Source of the DNA: Caballeronia sp. BR00000012568055
Lineage (GTDB): Bacteria > Pseudomonadota > Gammaproteobacteria > Burkholderiales > Burkholderiaceae
Assembly: GCF_029439455.1 (NCBI RefSeq)
Contig: NZ_JAQFVG010000324.1
Coordinates: 75,852 to 139,851, forward strand
Direction: 5' to 3'
Length of the DNA: 64,000 nt
Part shown: positions 40,489 through 49,863 of the stretch, piece by piece
How the letters are laid out: each line of letters opens with the position of its first letter
Numbering within the stretch: the first letter of the stretch is position 1
Made by a program: the position numbers and the translations under genes
The notes under the pieces: model-generated
Databases searched by the model: none
Seen by the model: the letters and a program-made list of their open reading frames with translations, nothing else
What the model was told of the DNA's origin: nothing

Positions 40489-40500
40489 GCTTGTTTCGAT

Positions 40501-40540
40501 TCAGTAGCCGCCTTGCTTTTGCAGGCGGCTACTGAGTTTT
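40501..40540. terminator. Terminator shared by kup and tex
   Basis: Twelve-base perfect arms tcagtagccgcc (40501-40512) and ggcggctactga (40524-40535) with an 11-base loop, then gtttt. It lies between the convergent stops of kup (40488) and tex (40544). Confidence 0.85.
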
Positions 40541-40543
40541 GCG

Positions 40544-42880
40544 TTAGCGCTTCAGCTTGGCGAATGCTGCGGCCATTGCGCCTGAAGGTTCCGGCTCACG
40601 ACGCTGATTCGGACGCGCATCGCGCTCGCCGCCACGACGATCCTGCGACGAATTATTACGCGACTGCGCAGCACCTGACGAAGCCGGCGCCACATCATCG
40701 TCCATGCGCATGGTCAGCGCGATCCGCTGACGCTTCACATCCGTCTCCAGCACCTTCACTTTCACCACCTGACCCGCCTTCACTACTTCGTGCGGGTCCT
40801 TGATGAACTTGGTGGACATTGCCGACACGTGCACGAGTCCATCCTGATGCACGCCGATATCGACAAACGCACCGAACGCGGCCACGTTGGTCACCACGCC
40901 TTCGAGCACCATTCCCGGCACCAGATCCGAAATCTTTTCGATGCCTTCCTTGAAGGTCGCCGTCTTGAACTCCGGACGCGGATCGCGGCCCGGTTTTTCG
41001 AGTTCGGCGAGAATATCGCGCACGGTCGGCAGGCCGAAACGATCATCGACGAATTCGGTCGGTGAAAGGCCCGTCAGCGCTTCGCGTTTGCCGAGCACAT
41101 CGCCGATACCTTTCTTGATCTTCGCCAGAATCCGCTCGACCACCGGATACGCTTCCGGGTGCACCGATGAGCGATCCAGCGGATTCTCGCCGTTATTCAC
41201 GCGCAAAAAGCCCGCAGCCTGCTCGAAGGTTTTATCCCCGAGACGCGGGACTTTTTTCAGATGTTCGCGCGAGGGGAAGGGACCGTTGGCATCGCGATAA
41301 TCAACGATATTGCGTGCAAGCGTCGCATTCAGTCCCGACACGCGCGCGAGCAGCGCGACGGAAGCGGTGTTGGCATCGACGCCGACCGCGTTCACGCAAT
41401 CTTCGACGACAGCATCCAGCGAACGCGCCAGTTCACGCTGATTCACGTCATGCTGATACTGACCGACGCCGATGGCTTTCGGCTCGATCTTCACCAACTC
41501 AGCGAGCGGATCCTGCAGACGCCGCGCAATCGACACCGCGCCACGCAGCGACACGTCCATATCAGGAAACTCTTTTGCCGCCAGTTCCGAGGCCGAATAC
41601 ACCGACGCGCCCGCTTCCGACACCACGATCTTCTGCAACTTCATTTCCGGATGCTTGGCGATAAGCTCGCTCGCCAGTTTGTCCGTCTCGCGCGATGCCG
41701 TGCCATTGCCGATCGACACCAGTTCCGCCTGCGTCTGCTGCGCAATTCGCGCGAGCTTCGCCAGCGAACCGTCCCAGTCACGACGCGGCTCGTGCGGATA
41801 AATCGTGTCAGTGGCGAGCACCTTGCCGGTGCGATCGACGACTGCGACTTTCACGCCGGTACGCAGACCCGGATCGAGCCCGATCACGGCCTTTGGACCT
41901 GCGGGCGCGGCCAGCAGCAAGTCCTTCAGATTGCGCGCGAACACGCGGATCGCTTCGCGTTCGGCGTCTTCGCGCAGCTTAGTCAGCAATTCGTTTTCGA
42001 TATGCGGCTGCACCTTCACGCGCCAGCACCAGCGGCACACATCCGACAGCCATTTATCCGCCGCACGACCGCGATTGATGATGCCGAAATGCCCCGAAAT
42101 CATCGATTCACACGGGTGCGGAATCTGCGCATCCAGTTCTTCGCCGAGGCCGAGCTTCACGCTCAGCACGCCCGCATTGCGGCCCCGGAACAGCGCGAGC
42201 GCGCGATGCGACGGCACCGTGCGCACGGTTTCGCTGTAGTCGTAGTAATCGCGGAATTTTTCGCCTTCCTCGTTTTGCTTGCCGTCGATCACGCTCGACA
42301 TGACGAGGCCCTGGCTGAACAAATGCTCGCGCAGCTTGCCCAGCACTTCAGCCGTTTCGCCGAACTGCTCGGAGAGAATGTCGCGCGCGCCATCGAGCGC
42401 CGCTTTGGTATCCACGACGCCTTTTTCCGCATCGACGAACTTGACGGCTTCGGTTTGCGGATCGAGCGTGGGATCGGCGAGCAGCGACTGCGCCAGCGGC
42501 TCCAGACCCGCTTCACGCGCGATCTGCGCCCGCGTGCGGCGCTTGGGCTTGTAGGGCAGATACAGGTCTTCGAGTACCTGCTTGCTGTCCGCGCCTTCAA
42601 TGGCGCTTCGCAGTTCGTCGGTGAGCTTGCCTTGCTCGTCGATGCTCGTGATGATGGCGGCGCGGCGGTCTTCCAGCTCGCGCAAATAGATCAGGCGTTC
42701 TTCGAGCGTGCGCAGTTGCGTATCGTCGAGATTGCCGGTCACTTCCTTGCGATACCGGGCGATAAACGGCACGGTCGAGCCTTCGTCCAAAAGCTGCACG
42801 GCGGCGGCCACCTGACGCGGCTGCACGGTGAGTTCGGCGGCGATGCGCTGTACGATCTTGAGTGCTACGGTTTCCGTCAT
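40544..42880 (-). CDS. tex: Transcription accessory protein Tex
   Basis: A 778-residue RNA-binding protein. It has an N-terminal helix-turn-helix region ([20 protein letters not shown]), a YqgF/RuvC-like nuclease-fold domain (about 330-460, [19 protein letters not shown]), helix-hairpin-helix motifs (about 490-600, [17 protein letters not shown]), and an S1 domain (about 650-720, [21 protein letters not shown]). The last 60 residues ([14 protein letters not shown]) are basic and unstructured. Tex affects transcription and virulence genes in Bordetella and Pseudomonas. It is monocistronic, convergent with kup. Confidence 0.95.
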   Translation of the reverse strand: MTETVALKIVQRIAAELTVQPRQVAAAVQLLDEGSTVPFIARYRKEVTGNLDDTQLRTLEERLIYLRELEDRRAAIITSIDEQGKLTDELRSAIEGADSKQVLEDLYLPYKPKRRTRAQIAREAGLEPLAQSLLADPTLDPQTEAVKFVDAEKGVVDTKAALDGARDILSEQFGETAEVLGKLREHLFSQGLVMSSVIDGKQNEEGEKFRDYYDYSETVRTVPSHRALALFRGRNAGVLSVKLGLGEELDAQIPHPCESMISGHFGIINRGRAADKWLSDVCRWCWRVKVQPHIENELLTKLREDAEREAIRVFARNLKDLLLAAPAGPKAVIGLDPGLRTGVKVAVVDRTGKVLATDTIYPHEPRRDWDGSLAKLARIAQQTQAELVSIGNGTASRETDKLASELIAKHPEMKLQKIVVSEAGASVYSASELAAKEFPDMDVSLRGAVSIARRLQDPLAELVKIEPKAIGVGQYQHDVNQRELARSLDAVVEDCVNAVGVDANTASVALLARVSGLNATLARNIVDYRDANGPFPSREHLKKVPRLGDKTFEQAAGFLRVNNGENPLDRSSVHPEAYPVVERILAKIKKGIGDVLGKREALTGLSPTEFVDDRFGLPTVRDILAELEKPGRDPRPEFKTATFKEGIEKISDLVPGMVLEGVVTNVAAFGAFVDIGVHQDGLVHVSAMSTKFIKDPHEVVKAGQVVKVKVLETDVKRQRIALTMRMDDDVAPASSGAAQSRNNSSQDRRGGERDARPNQRREPEPSGAMAAAFAKLKR

Positions 42881-43017
42881 GATTGCGCTGTCTGCTGGCT
42901 CGTTTTAGCGCATGAGCCGCGTCTGTCGTGAAGGTGAAGCGAGGAGCGGAGACAGGCGGCGCGGGCGCATGTGCGTTGGCGGGCCGGGTTGCTGAAGCTG
43001 GGGATTTTGCCATAAAT

Positions 43018-43033
43018 GCCGGAGCGCTCCGGC
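43018..43033. promoter_or_regulatory. 16-bp perfect palindrome in the tex/coiled-coil gene gap
   Basis: The sequence gccggagcgctccggc is a perfect palindrome. It lies between tex and the divergent coiled-coil gene, 10 bases before a TAGAAT box (43043-43048) that could be the -10 of the latter. The position is right for an operator. Confidence 0.5.
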
Positions 43034-43091
43034 GCTCGGTGATAGAATTTGGGCATCGCTCTGGCTGTCTCGCATCGGATTCTTTATCACG

Positions 43092-43904
43092 TTGCCGTTC
43101 ATCAATTTGCCCACATTTCGCCTTTCATTCGCGGTGCCATTCAGCCTGAAGTCGGGCGTGCTGGCATGCGCGTCGTCGCTGCTGTGCGTGTTTGCCATGC
43201 AGCCCGCAGTCGCGCAGACCTCTTTTGCGTCGGATGCGGCTGCATCGAAAAGTGCGGACGATGCAGCGAAAGCCGACTATTCACGCCGTCAGCAGGCAAT
43301 CAACAAACGCACCGAAGAAAACGACTACAACTATGGCGTCAAGGAACACGATTGCTATCGCAAGTTTTTCGTGAATCATTGTCTCGACGGCGCGCGCAAC
43401 GAAATGCGCGAAAAGCGTCAGGTGATCCGGCAGGATCAGCTTGCGCTCGACGACGAGCAGCGCGCCGAACGCGCGAAGGCGCGCGATCAGCAGAACGCCA
43501 TCAAGCAGGCGCAGTACGACGCGGATGCACCGAACCGCGCCGCTACAGAGAAGTCGAATCAACAGGCTTTCGACGACAAGCAGCGCCAGAACGCGCTGGC
43601 CGCCGCGCAGCGTAACGCCGAAGGCCCGCAGCGCGCCGCGAATCAGAAGGCGTACGATCAGAAACAGGCGGACTACCAGAAGAAGCTCGACGATGCCCGC
43701 GCACGCGGCGTGCAGGACGCGCAGGATCGCGCGCAGAAGGCCGATCGCTACGAGCAGAAGCAGCAGGACGCCGCGACGCATCGCGCTGAAGTCGAAGCGC
43801 GTCAGAAGGAAGCCGCCCGCAAGCAGCAGGAAAAGGCGCAGCAGGCGGCGCAAGAGGAACAGCAGCGTCAGGAACAGTTGAAGCAACAGCAGCAGGGCCA
43901 GTAA
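43092..43904 (+). CDS. Secreted coiled-coil protein of unknown function
   Basis: A 270-residue protein I do not recognise by function. A hydrophobic segment (about residues 21-40, SGVLACASSLLCVFAMQPAV) followed by AQT gives a likely signal peptide. The mature part has two cysteines in a CYRKFFVNHCLDG block (about 92-104), then 150 residues almost entirely Ala, Gln, Lys, Arg, Asp and Glu, with heptad-like repeats, ending QEEQQRQEQLKQQQQGQ. It may bridge envelope parts like TolA-type rods, but this is inference. The start is unsure: TTG 43092 is used; GTG 43134 would give a shorter signal peptide. No good ribosome binding site is seen for either. Confidence 0.7.
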   Translation: MPFINLPTFRLSFAVPFSLKSGVLACASSLLCVFAMQPAVAQTSFASDAAASKSADDAAKADYSRRQQAINKRTEENDYNYGVKEHDCYRKFFVNHCLDGARNEMREKRQVIRQDQLALDDEQRAERAKARDQQNAIKQAQYDADAPNRAATEKSNQQAFDDKQRQNALAAAQRNAEGPQRAANQKAYDQKQADYQKKLDDARARGVQDAQDRAQKADRYEQKQQDAATHRAEVEARQKEAARKQQEKAQQAAQEEQQRQEQLKQQQQGQ

Positions 43905-43966
43905 CGGTCGTCGTCCGGAAGTACATCTCCGGCCGGCAGGCGCAGAAGGATGAAAGGAGGCCGAGC

Positions 43967-44200
43967 ATGCAGCAACGCTTGAATTTGCCCAACCGTGCAC
44001 CCCGACAACCCGCCGCGGATGCCGCCATGATCCGCGATCGCATCGCGCAGTTGCAGGCGGAGCATCACGGTCTGGACGACCTGATCGCCCGCATGGACGG
44101 CGCCGACGACCTCGAACTGAGGCGGCTCAAGAAGCGCAAGCTCAAGGTCAAGGACACCATCCTGCTGTTGCAGTTGCAACTGGATACGGACACGCACTGA
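43967..44200 (+). CDS. DUF465 (YdcH-like) small protein
   Basis: A 77-residue highly helical protein. The RIAQLQAEHHGLDDLIARMD to LKKRKLKVKDTILLLQ region is the DUF465 pattern. Family function is not established. A very strong ribosome binding site AAAGGAGG lies 6 bases before the ATG. It sits 62 bases after the coiled-coil gene and 58 before the helicase gene, so it may be co-transcribed with either. Confidence 0.88.
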   Translation: MQQRLNLPNRAPRQPAADAAMIRDRIAQLQAEHHGLDDLIARMDGADDLELRRLKKRKLKVKDTILLLQLQLDTDTH

Positions 44201-44258
44201 CGGCTCGGCGCACACCGCGCCGTCATTCGCAGCAAGAATCCGCAGGATCGATCCCGCT

Positions 44259-46469
44259 TTGAATTCACCCGCACACTCCAGCGATACCCCGCAAACGCCG
44301 CTTGATTTAAGCGGCAAACGCCGCACCGAACTCGACGCCATTTTCGCCGCCGAAGGCCTGCTCGCACGCGCGATCGACGGCTATCGGCCGCGCGCCTCGC
44401 AGATCGATATGGCGCGCTCCGTCGCGGCCGCGATGGAAGCGTCCGGCCGCGCGATGCCCGAACCCGCGATGTTCGAAGCGCAGCGTCGTCCCGCGCGCAA
44501 GCTCGGTCCGTCCGATAAACCGTATGCGCCGGAAGAACCGGCATCGGATGAGGTCGGTATTGCGACCGCGAAGGCGGCGATCGATGGCGGCGAGAATACG
44601 CTGATCGTCGAAGCAGGAACGGGCACGGGCAAGACGTACGCGTATCTCGTTCCGGCCATGTTGTGGGGCGGCAAGGTGCTCGTCTCGACTGGCACCAAGC
44701 ACTTGCAGGACCAGCTTTTTCAGCGCGATATCCCGACCGTGCGCGACGCGCTCGCCGTGCCGGTATCGGTCGCAATGCTGAAGGGCCGCGCGAATTATCT
44801 GTGTCACTATTATCTCGAACGCACTGCCGACAACGGCCGCCTGCCGACGCGTCAGGACACCGCGCATCTGCAGGAAATCGTGCGCTTTGCCAAGATCACG
44901 CGCACCGGCGACAAGGCCGAGCTCGCCAGCGTCCCGGAAAATTCCCCCGTCTGGCCGATGGTCACGTCCACGCGTGACAACTGCCTCGGCCAGGAATGCC
45001 CGCATTACAAGGAATGCTTCGTCATGCAGGCGCGCAAGGAAGCGCAGCAGGCGGATATCGTGGTGGTGAACCATCACCTATTCTTTGCGGATGTGATGTT
45101 GCGCGATACCGGCATGGCCGAGCTTTTGCCGATGGCCAACACCATCATCTTCGACGAAGCGCATCAGCTTCCGGAAACGGCGACGCTGTTTTTCGGCGAA
45201 ACGCTCTCGACCACGCAATTCCTCGAACTCGCACGCGATACGGTCGCCGAAGGCCTGAGTCATGCGCGCGATGCCGACGACTGGACCAAACTCGGTGCGG
45301 CGCTGGAGCGTGCAGCACGCGATCTGCGGCTCGCTTTCAAGGAAGATTCGGCGCGATTTTCGGTCGGGCAACTGCCGGACATTCATCCGCTGTTCGAAGC
45401 GCTCGACACGCTCGAAACGCATCTCGATGCGCTGGCGGCCGCCTTGTCGAAGCATGCGGAACGTGCGGAGTCGTTGCAGGCGCTGGTGCGTCGCGCGCGT
45501 GAGTTGCAGGACTTGCTTTCGGGCTGGACCACGCCGCCGACCGAACTGGAACGCGCGGTCGTCGAAAGTGCGGATACGGCCGCGAAAGTCGCGAAGGAAG
45601 AGCCGAACGAAATGGTGCGCTGGATCGAAGTGTTCTCGCACACGGTTCAGTTGCACGAAACGCCGTTGTCCGTCGCGCCGATTTTCGCCAAGCAGCGTGC
45701 TGGCGTGCCGCGCGCGTGGATCTTCACGTCAGCGACGCTTTCGGTGCGTGGCGACTTCACGCATTACGCGGCGCAAATGGGTCTGAACGCGCGTCGTTCC
45801 ATGACCTTGCCCAGTCCGTTCGATTATCCGACGCAAGGTTTGTTGTACGTGCCGCGCAATCTGCCGCAGCCATCGTCGCCGCAATTCACGGATTCGGTTT
45901 TTGAAGCCGCGCTGCCGGTGATCGAAGCATCGGGCGGCGGCGTGTTCTTTCTGTGTACGACCTTGCGTGCGGTCGATCGCATCGCGACGCGTCTGCGCGA
46001 CATCATTGAGCGGCGCGGCTGGCAAAATCCGCTGCTCGTACAAGGCGATGCCAGCCGCACCGAATTGCTCGATCGCTTTCGCGCGTATGGCAACGCGATT
46101 CTCGTCGGCAGTCAGAGCTTCTGGGAAGGCGTCGATGTGCGTGGCGATGCGTTATCGCTCGTCGTCATCGACAAGTTGCCGTTCGCGCCGCCCGACGATC
46201 CGGTGCTTGCCGCACGTCTCGATGCGCTGACGAAGAAGGGCCTCAGTCCGTTCGCCGTGCATCAGTTGCCGCAAGCGGTTATCACGCTGAAGCAGGGCGC
46301 AGGCCGCCTGATTCGCGCCGAAACAGACCGCGGCGTGCTGATGATCTGCGACACGCGCTTAGTCGATAAGCCCTACGGCCGCCGCATCTGGCAAAGCCTG
46401 CCGCCCTTCAAGCGCACGCGCGAACTCGATGTCGTGCGCGAGTTCTTCAGCGAATCGGTTGCTGAATAA
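44259..46469 (+). CDS. dinG: DinG/YoaA-type ATP-dependent DNA helicase
   Basis: A 736-residue superfamily 2 helicase with an iron-sulfur cluster, resembling XPD and DinG. Walker A is AGTGTGKT (119-126). Cluster cysteines lie in YLCHYYLERT and NCLGQECPHYKECF. DEAH is in IIFDEAHQLPE and the C-terminal helicase motifs include GSQSFWEGVDVRGD and QGAGRLIRAETDRGVL. It unwinds D-loops and R-loops in repair. Between the Q-motif (YRPRASQIDMA, about 42-52) and Walker A is an unusual insert of about 45 residues (MPEPAMFEAQRRPARKLG onward). The start codon is TTG (44259). YoaA is an equal possibility to DinG. Confidence 0.9.
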   Translation: MNSPAHSSDTPQTPLDLSGKRRTELDAIFAAEGLLARAIDGYRPRASQIDMARSVAAAMEASGRAMPEPAMFEAQRRPARKLGPSDKPYAPEEPASDEVGIATAKAAIDGGENTLIVEAGTGTGKTYAYLVPAMLWGGKVLVSTGTKHLQDQLFQRDIPTVRDALAVPVSVAMLKGRANYLCHYYLERTADNGRLPTRQDTAHLQEIVRFAKITRTGDKAELASVPENSPVWPMVTSTRDNCLGQECPHYKECFVMQARKEAQQADIVVVNHHLFFADVMLRDTGMAELLPMANTIIFDEAHQLPETATLFFGETLSTTQFLELARDTVAEGLSHARDADDWTKLGAALERAARDLRLAFKEDSARFSVGQLPDIHPLFEALDTLETHLDALAAALSKHAERAESLQALVRRARELQDLLSGWTTPPTELERAVVESADTAAKVAKEEPNEMVRWIEVFSHTVQLHETPLSVAPIFAKQRAGVPRAWIFTSATLSVRGDFTHYAAQMGLNARRSMTLPSPFDYPTQGLLYVPRNLPQPSSPQFTDSVFEAALPVIEASGGGVFFLCTTLRAVDRIATRLRDIIERRGWQNPLLVQGDASRTELLDRFRAYGNAILVGSQSFWEGVDVRGDALSLVVIDKLPFAPPDDPVLAARLDALTKKGLSPFAVHQLPQAVITLKQGAGRLIRAETDRGVLMICDTRLVDKPYGRRIWQSLPPFKRTRELDVVREFFSESVAE

Positions 46470-46476
46470 AAAAGAA

Positions 46477-46503
46477 AAAGGCCAGCGTTTAACGCTGGCC
46501 TTT
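46477..46503. terminator. Bidirectional terminator between dinG and bamD
   Basis: Near-perfect palindrome aaaggccagcgtt/aacgctggccttt with minimal loop, flanked by A-rich and T-rich sequence. It lies between the convergent stops of the helicase gene (46469) and bamD (46529). Confidence 0.85.
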
Positions 46504-46528
46504 CTGCTTTCACGCAATCAAAACGCGC

Positions 46529-47359
46529 TTACCAAATCTGATACCACGCCTTCTCGGTCGAAGCGCGACGCTTGCCGGTCACATACGGGCTGTCCGGGAA
46601 CGTGGCCGCGAGCACGCGCTTGGTGTCATCGGCGAGTTGCGGCTGGTCGAGTTTCTGATACGACAGCATCATGATATGCAGCGCGTCTTCGGTCGCCGGC
46701 GCGTTCTTGTATTCGCGGATAGCGAGTTGCGCACGATTGATCGCCGCCACATACGCGCCACGCCGATAGTAATAGTCCGCCGCGTGCACTTCGTGCGAAG
46801 CCAGCGCGTTCACGATATAGCGCATACGCTGCGCGGCGTCCGGCGCGTACTTGCTCTGCGGATATTTATCGACCACGACCTTGAACGCGTCATACGACTC
46901 GCGCAGCGACTTCGGATCGCGCTCGCTCATGTCCTGACCGGAGAAGCGGCCGAACAGACCGAGGTCGTCGTTGAAGTGGATCATGCCCTTGAGATAGTAC
47001 GCGTAGGAAATCTCGGGATGGTCCGGATGCAGCTTGATGAAGCGGTCGATGGCCTGGTCGGCATTGGCGGTTTCGCCGTCCTTCCAGTTGCAGTACGCAA
47101 CGTTGATCTGCGCCTGCTGCGCGAAGTGGCCGAACGGGTCGCGCCCTTCGAGTGCTTCGAAGTACTTGGCGCATTTGCCCCAGTCACGGCCGCTCAGTGC
47201 GTCCTGAGCCTCCGTATATAATTTGTTGTTATTCCAGGTCGCCGTTTCGTCGGTCTTCTCCGGCAGGCCGTGACAGGCCGTAATAACGGCGACGCTCGCG
47301 GCCAGCGCCAGATACTTGATCGATTGCTGCATCGAATGAAAGGTGTTGAAGGATCGCAT
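46529..47359 (-). CDS. bamD: Outer membrane assembly lipoprotein BamD (ComL)
   Basis: A 276-residue essential lipoprotein of the BAM complex, built of TPR repeats. Signal peptide QQSIKYLALAASVAVITAC places the lipidated Cys at 29. The mature part has LYTEAQDALSGRDWGKCAKYFEAL, RDPFGHFAQQAQINVAYCNW and KGMIHFNDDLGLFGRFSGQD, typical of betaproteobacterial BamD. I use ATG 47359 (MRSFNTF), which has a distant AGGA; ATG 47332 (MQQSIKY) would give the more usual short signal peptide. The gene is divergent from rluD, as in most proteobacteria. Confidence 0.95.
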   Translation of the reverse strand: MRSFNTFHSMQQSIKYLALAASVAVITACHGLPEKTDETATWNNNKLYTEAQDALSGRDWGKCAKYFEALEGRDPFGHFAQQAQINVAYCNWKDGETANADQAIDRFIKLHPDHPEISYAYYLKGMIHFNDDLGLFGRFSGQDMSERDPKSLRESYDAFKVVVDKYPQSKYAPDAAQRMRYIVNALASHEVHAADYYYRRGAYVAAINRAQLAIREYKNAPATEDALHIMMLSYQKLDQPQLADDTKRVLAATFPDSPYVTGKRRASTEKAWYQIW

Positions 47360-47538
47360 CAGTGCTTGCTTTTCCTGGCTGAATCTAGCTGTGTCTGACC
47401 GTGTTTGCATCGGTTGCCCGTGCAGTGATTACGGCCCGTAACGTTGAAGCGTAGCGTTGCGTGTAATCGTGAGTCAGGCGAATCTTGCCTGCCGACCCGA
47501 CCGACCACACGGGGCTTCCCCCGTTGAATCTCGTCCAA

Positions 47539-48711
47539 ATGACCCGCTCAAGTACACGTAGTACCAAAGACCAACTCAAAGATTATAGCCCAAGCGACTC
47601 GCCTGACGACGCTGCATCGGGCCATGCAAACCCTGTCCGCGCAGGCGATGAAGCGCCGCGCGTCGCGCGCGTGCCGCTCGATCTCGCGGGCGAGCGCCTG
47701 GACAAGGTGCTGGCGAAAGTGTTTCCGGAGTTTTCGCGCAACCGCATGCAGGGCTGGATCGAAGAAGGGCGCGTGCTGGTGGATGGCGCGCGCGCGAAGG
47801 TGCGTCAGCCCGTTCCGCTCGATGCCGTCATCACGCTGACGCCGGATCTCTTGCCCGAGCAGCTCGCGTTTGCGGCGGAGCCGGTGCCGCTGCATATCGT
47901 CTACGAAGACGAAACGTTGGTCGTGATCAACAAGCCCGCTGGCATGGTCGTGCATCCGGCTGCCGGTAACTGGAGCGGCACGCTGTTGAACGGCCTGCTT
48001 TATCGATACGGCGATGCAGCCGCAGGTCTGCCGCGCGCGGGCATCGTGCATCGGCTGGACAAGGAGACGTCGGGGCTGATGGTCGTCGCGCGCACGCTCG
48101 AAGCGCAGACCGATCTCGTGCGTCAGATGCAGGCGCGCACCGTGAAGCGTCGCTACGTGGCGTTCGTGTGGGGCAACATGCCGGAAGACGGCACCATCGA
48201 TGCGCCCATCGGCCGCGATCCGCGCGAGCGTACGCGCATGGCGGTGGTGAAGACCGCATCGGGCAAACATGCGCGCACGCATTTCCGCACCGTCGATCGC
48301 ACCACGTGGCACGGCCAGCCCGTCAGCGCGATTCACTGCGATCTGGAAACCGGCCGCACGCATCAGATTCGCGTGCACTGCGCGCATATCCAGCATCCGC
48401 TGCTCGGCGATCCGGTCTACGGGCACGCACGCGGCAAGCGCTCGATCCGGCCGCTGCCCAACGAGTTCGCGCGTCAGGCTTTGCACGCGTGGCGGCTCGG
48501 TTTGATCCATCCGGCGACAGGCAACGACGTGCACTGGCGCGCCGATGTCCCCGACGACATGGCCGAACTTGCCGAAGCGCTCGGCTTCGGTCAGGACGAG
48601 CAAATCGACTTCGATGAAGACGACGATTTCGTCGAAGTCTACGAAGTGCGCGACGACGAAGAGTGGGACGAAGAAGACGAAGGCGACGACTACGAGGACG
48701 AAGAAGAATGA
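47539..48711 (+). CDS. rluD: 23S rRNA pseudouridine synthase RluD with acidic tail
   Basis: A 390-residue enzyme that makes pseudouridine 1911, 1915 and 1917 in helix 69. The S4 RNA-binding domain is at about 50-110 and the catalytic Asp174 is in HRLDKETSG. The last about 30 residues are nearly all Asp and Glu ([19 protein letters not shown] then DEEDEGDD), an unusual acidic tail absent from E. coli RluD. The start at 47539 ([10 protein letters not shown]) gives an N-terminal arm of about 45 residues before S4; an upstream ATG (47485) is in frame. The stop overlaps the pgeF start (ATGA). Confidence 0.93.
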   Translation: MTRSSTRSTKDQLKDYSPSDSPDDAASGHANPVRAGDEAPRVARVPLDLAGERLDKVLAKVFPEFSRNRMQGWIEEGRVLVDGARAKVRQPVPLDAVITLTPDLLPEQLAFAAEPVPLHIVYEDETLVVINKPAGMVVHPAAGNWSGTLLNGLLYRYGDAAAGLPRAGIVHRLDKETSGLMVVARTLEAQTDLVRQMQARTVKRRYVAFVWGNMPEDGTIDAPIGRDPRERTRMAVVKTASGKHARTHFRTVDRTTWHGQPVSAIHCDLETGRTHQIRVHCAHIQHPLLGDPVYGHARGKRSIRPLPNEFARQALHAWRLGLIHPATGNDVHWRADVPDDMAELAEALGFGQDEQIDFDEDDDFVEVYEVRDDEEWDEEDEGDDYEDEEE

Positions 48712-49535
48712 CGAACGCCGCGCTGGATCCGAAGCATTGTCTGTGGCCGGCGTGGCGCGTATCGCCGCGCGTGAAAGCGTTCGTGACGACGCGCGGAGGC
48801 GGCGTCAGCACCGGCCCGTTCGATGGCGGCACACCCGGCGCGGGCGGTTTGAACTTAGGCTTATCGACAGGCGATGATCCGGGCGCGGTCCACGAAAATC
48901 GTCGGCGCGCGCTGGCGCTGACGGGCTTGCCGGAAGCCGCATGGCTTTCGCAGATTCACAGCGCGCAAGTCGAAGATGCAGCCGATGTGCTCGCACGCCG
49001 TATCGCGGGCGAAACCACGCGCGCCGATGCCAGCGTCACCGATCAGCCGAACGTCGTCAGCGTCGTAATGACAGCGGATTGCATGCCGGTGCTGTTCTGC
49101 GACGACGAAGGCCGCGCGGTCGGCGCCGCGCACGCGGGATGGCGTGGGCTTGCTGCGGGCATCGTCGAGAAGACGGGGGAGCGGGTGGCGCAACTGGCTG
49201 GCGTGTCTGCGTCGCGTTTGAATGTTTATCTCGGCGCGTCGATCGGACCGAGTGCATTCGAAGTCGGTGAAGACGTGCTCGACGCGTTCGTATCCGCCTC
49301 GCTGCTGAATGAACGCGATGCCACCGCCGCCGCATTCAAACCCATCGACACGCCCGGAAAATACCTCGCCGATATCTACGCACTCGCGCGTTTGCGTTTA
49401 GGCGATATCGGTATCGATTCGTCGCGTATTCATGGCGGCACACATTGCACGGTCAGGGAAAAAGAGCGCTTCTATTCGTATCGACGTGACAAGACGACTG
49501 GCCGAATGGCCGCAATGATCTGGCTCAGCGAATAA
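48708..49535 (+). CDS. pgeF: Peptidoglycan editing factor PgeF (laccase-domain protein)
   Basis: A 275-residue copper/zinc-binding protein of the YfiH family. Its motifs are [11 protein letters not shown] (near 26), [20 protein letters not shown] and [13 protein letters not shown], with the metal ligands His, Cys and His (TADC and HAGW). In E. coli PgeF removes wrongly placed L-Ser in murein precursors; other members act on purine nucleosides. The start ATG overlaps the rluD stop by 4 bases, so they are translationally coupled. rluD-pgeF is a standard pair. Confidence 0.94.
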   Translation: MTNAALDPKHCLWPAWRVSPRVKAFVTTRGGGVSTGPFDGGTPGAGGLNLGLSTGDDPGAVHENRRRALALTGLPEAAWLSQIHSAQVEDAADVLARRIAGETTRADASVTDQPNVVSVVMTADCMPVLFCDDEGRAVGAAHAGWRGLAAGIVEKTGERVAQLAGVSASRLNVYLGASIGPSAFEVGEDVLDAFVSASLLNERDATAAAFKPIDTPGKYLADIYALARLRLGDIGIDSSRIHGGTHCTVREKERFYSYRRDKTTGRMAAMIWLSE

Positions 49536-49863
49536 ATACAATAAACAGACAACAGGCATTAATAGCGCGTGTTGTCACAGCCGTTTAGCAATCGCCCCAA
49601 CAGCGGCCAAGTGCAATATTTCGCATGGGGGAAAACGATAATTAAAAAAATATCGCACTGCGGCAAAATCGGGGCGAAGCATTGACATGTCCGGCGCTAC
49701 GGAGCAAGAATGTTTCTGGAGTTCGATCAATCGGGCACGGCGTAGCGAGGGCAATGCTTGCCGCGCGCAGAGGGCGCATCATCATTTGCGCGCTGGTTGA
49801 AACAAAGCCCGGCAATGCCTGCATCAGCAATCAGTCTTGCGAGACTCAAGGTCAATAGCGGGT
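49536..49863. other. Promoter region of the pha cluster
   Basis: A 328-base AT-rich gap between pgeF and phaC. It includes an A7 run at about 49642, the TTGACA box described separately, and a partial CTGC-ATCA-GCAA site at 49819-49830 that differs by one base from the CTGC-N4-GCAG pattern seen before phaR. No gene is seen. The phaC ATG follows GCGGGT, a poor ribosome binding site. Confidence 0.6.
49682..49711 (+). promoter_or_regulatory. Sigma-70 promoter of phaC
   Basis: TTGACA (49682-49687) is a perfect -35. AAGAAT (49706-49711), 18 bases later, is a fair -10. This resembles the phaC promoter of Cupriavidus necator (TTGACA with an AACAAT -10), recalled from memory. It would give a 150-base leader to the phaC ATG. 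Confidence 0.55.

Noticed and set aside
41261..42931. A 556-codon open frame antisense to tex
   Set aside because: It is a typical shadow of high-GC coding sequence, rich in Arg and His; tex has all family domains.
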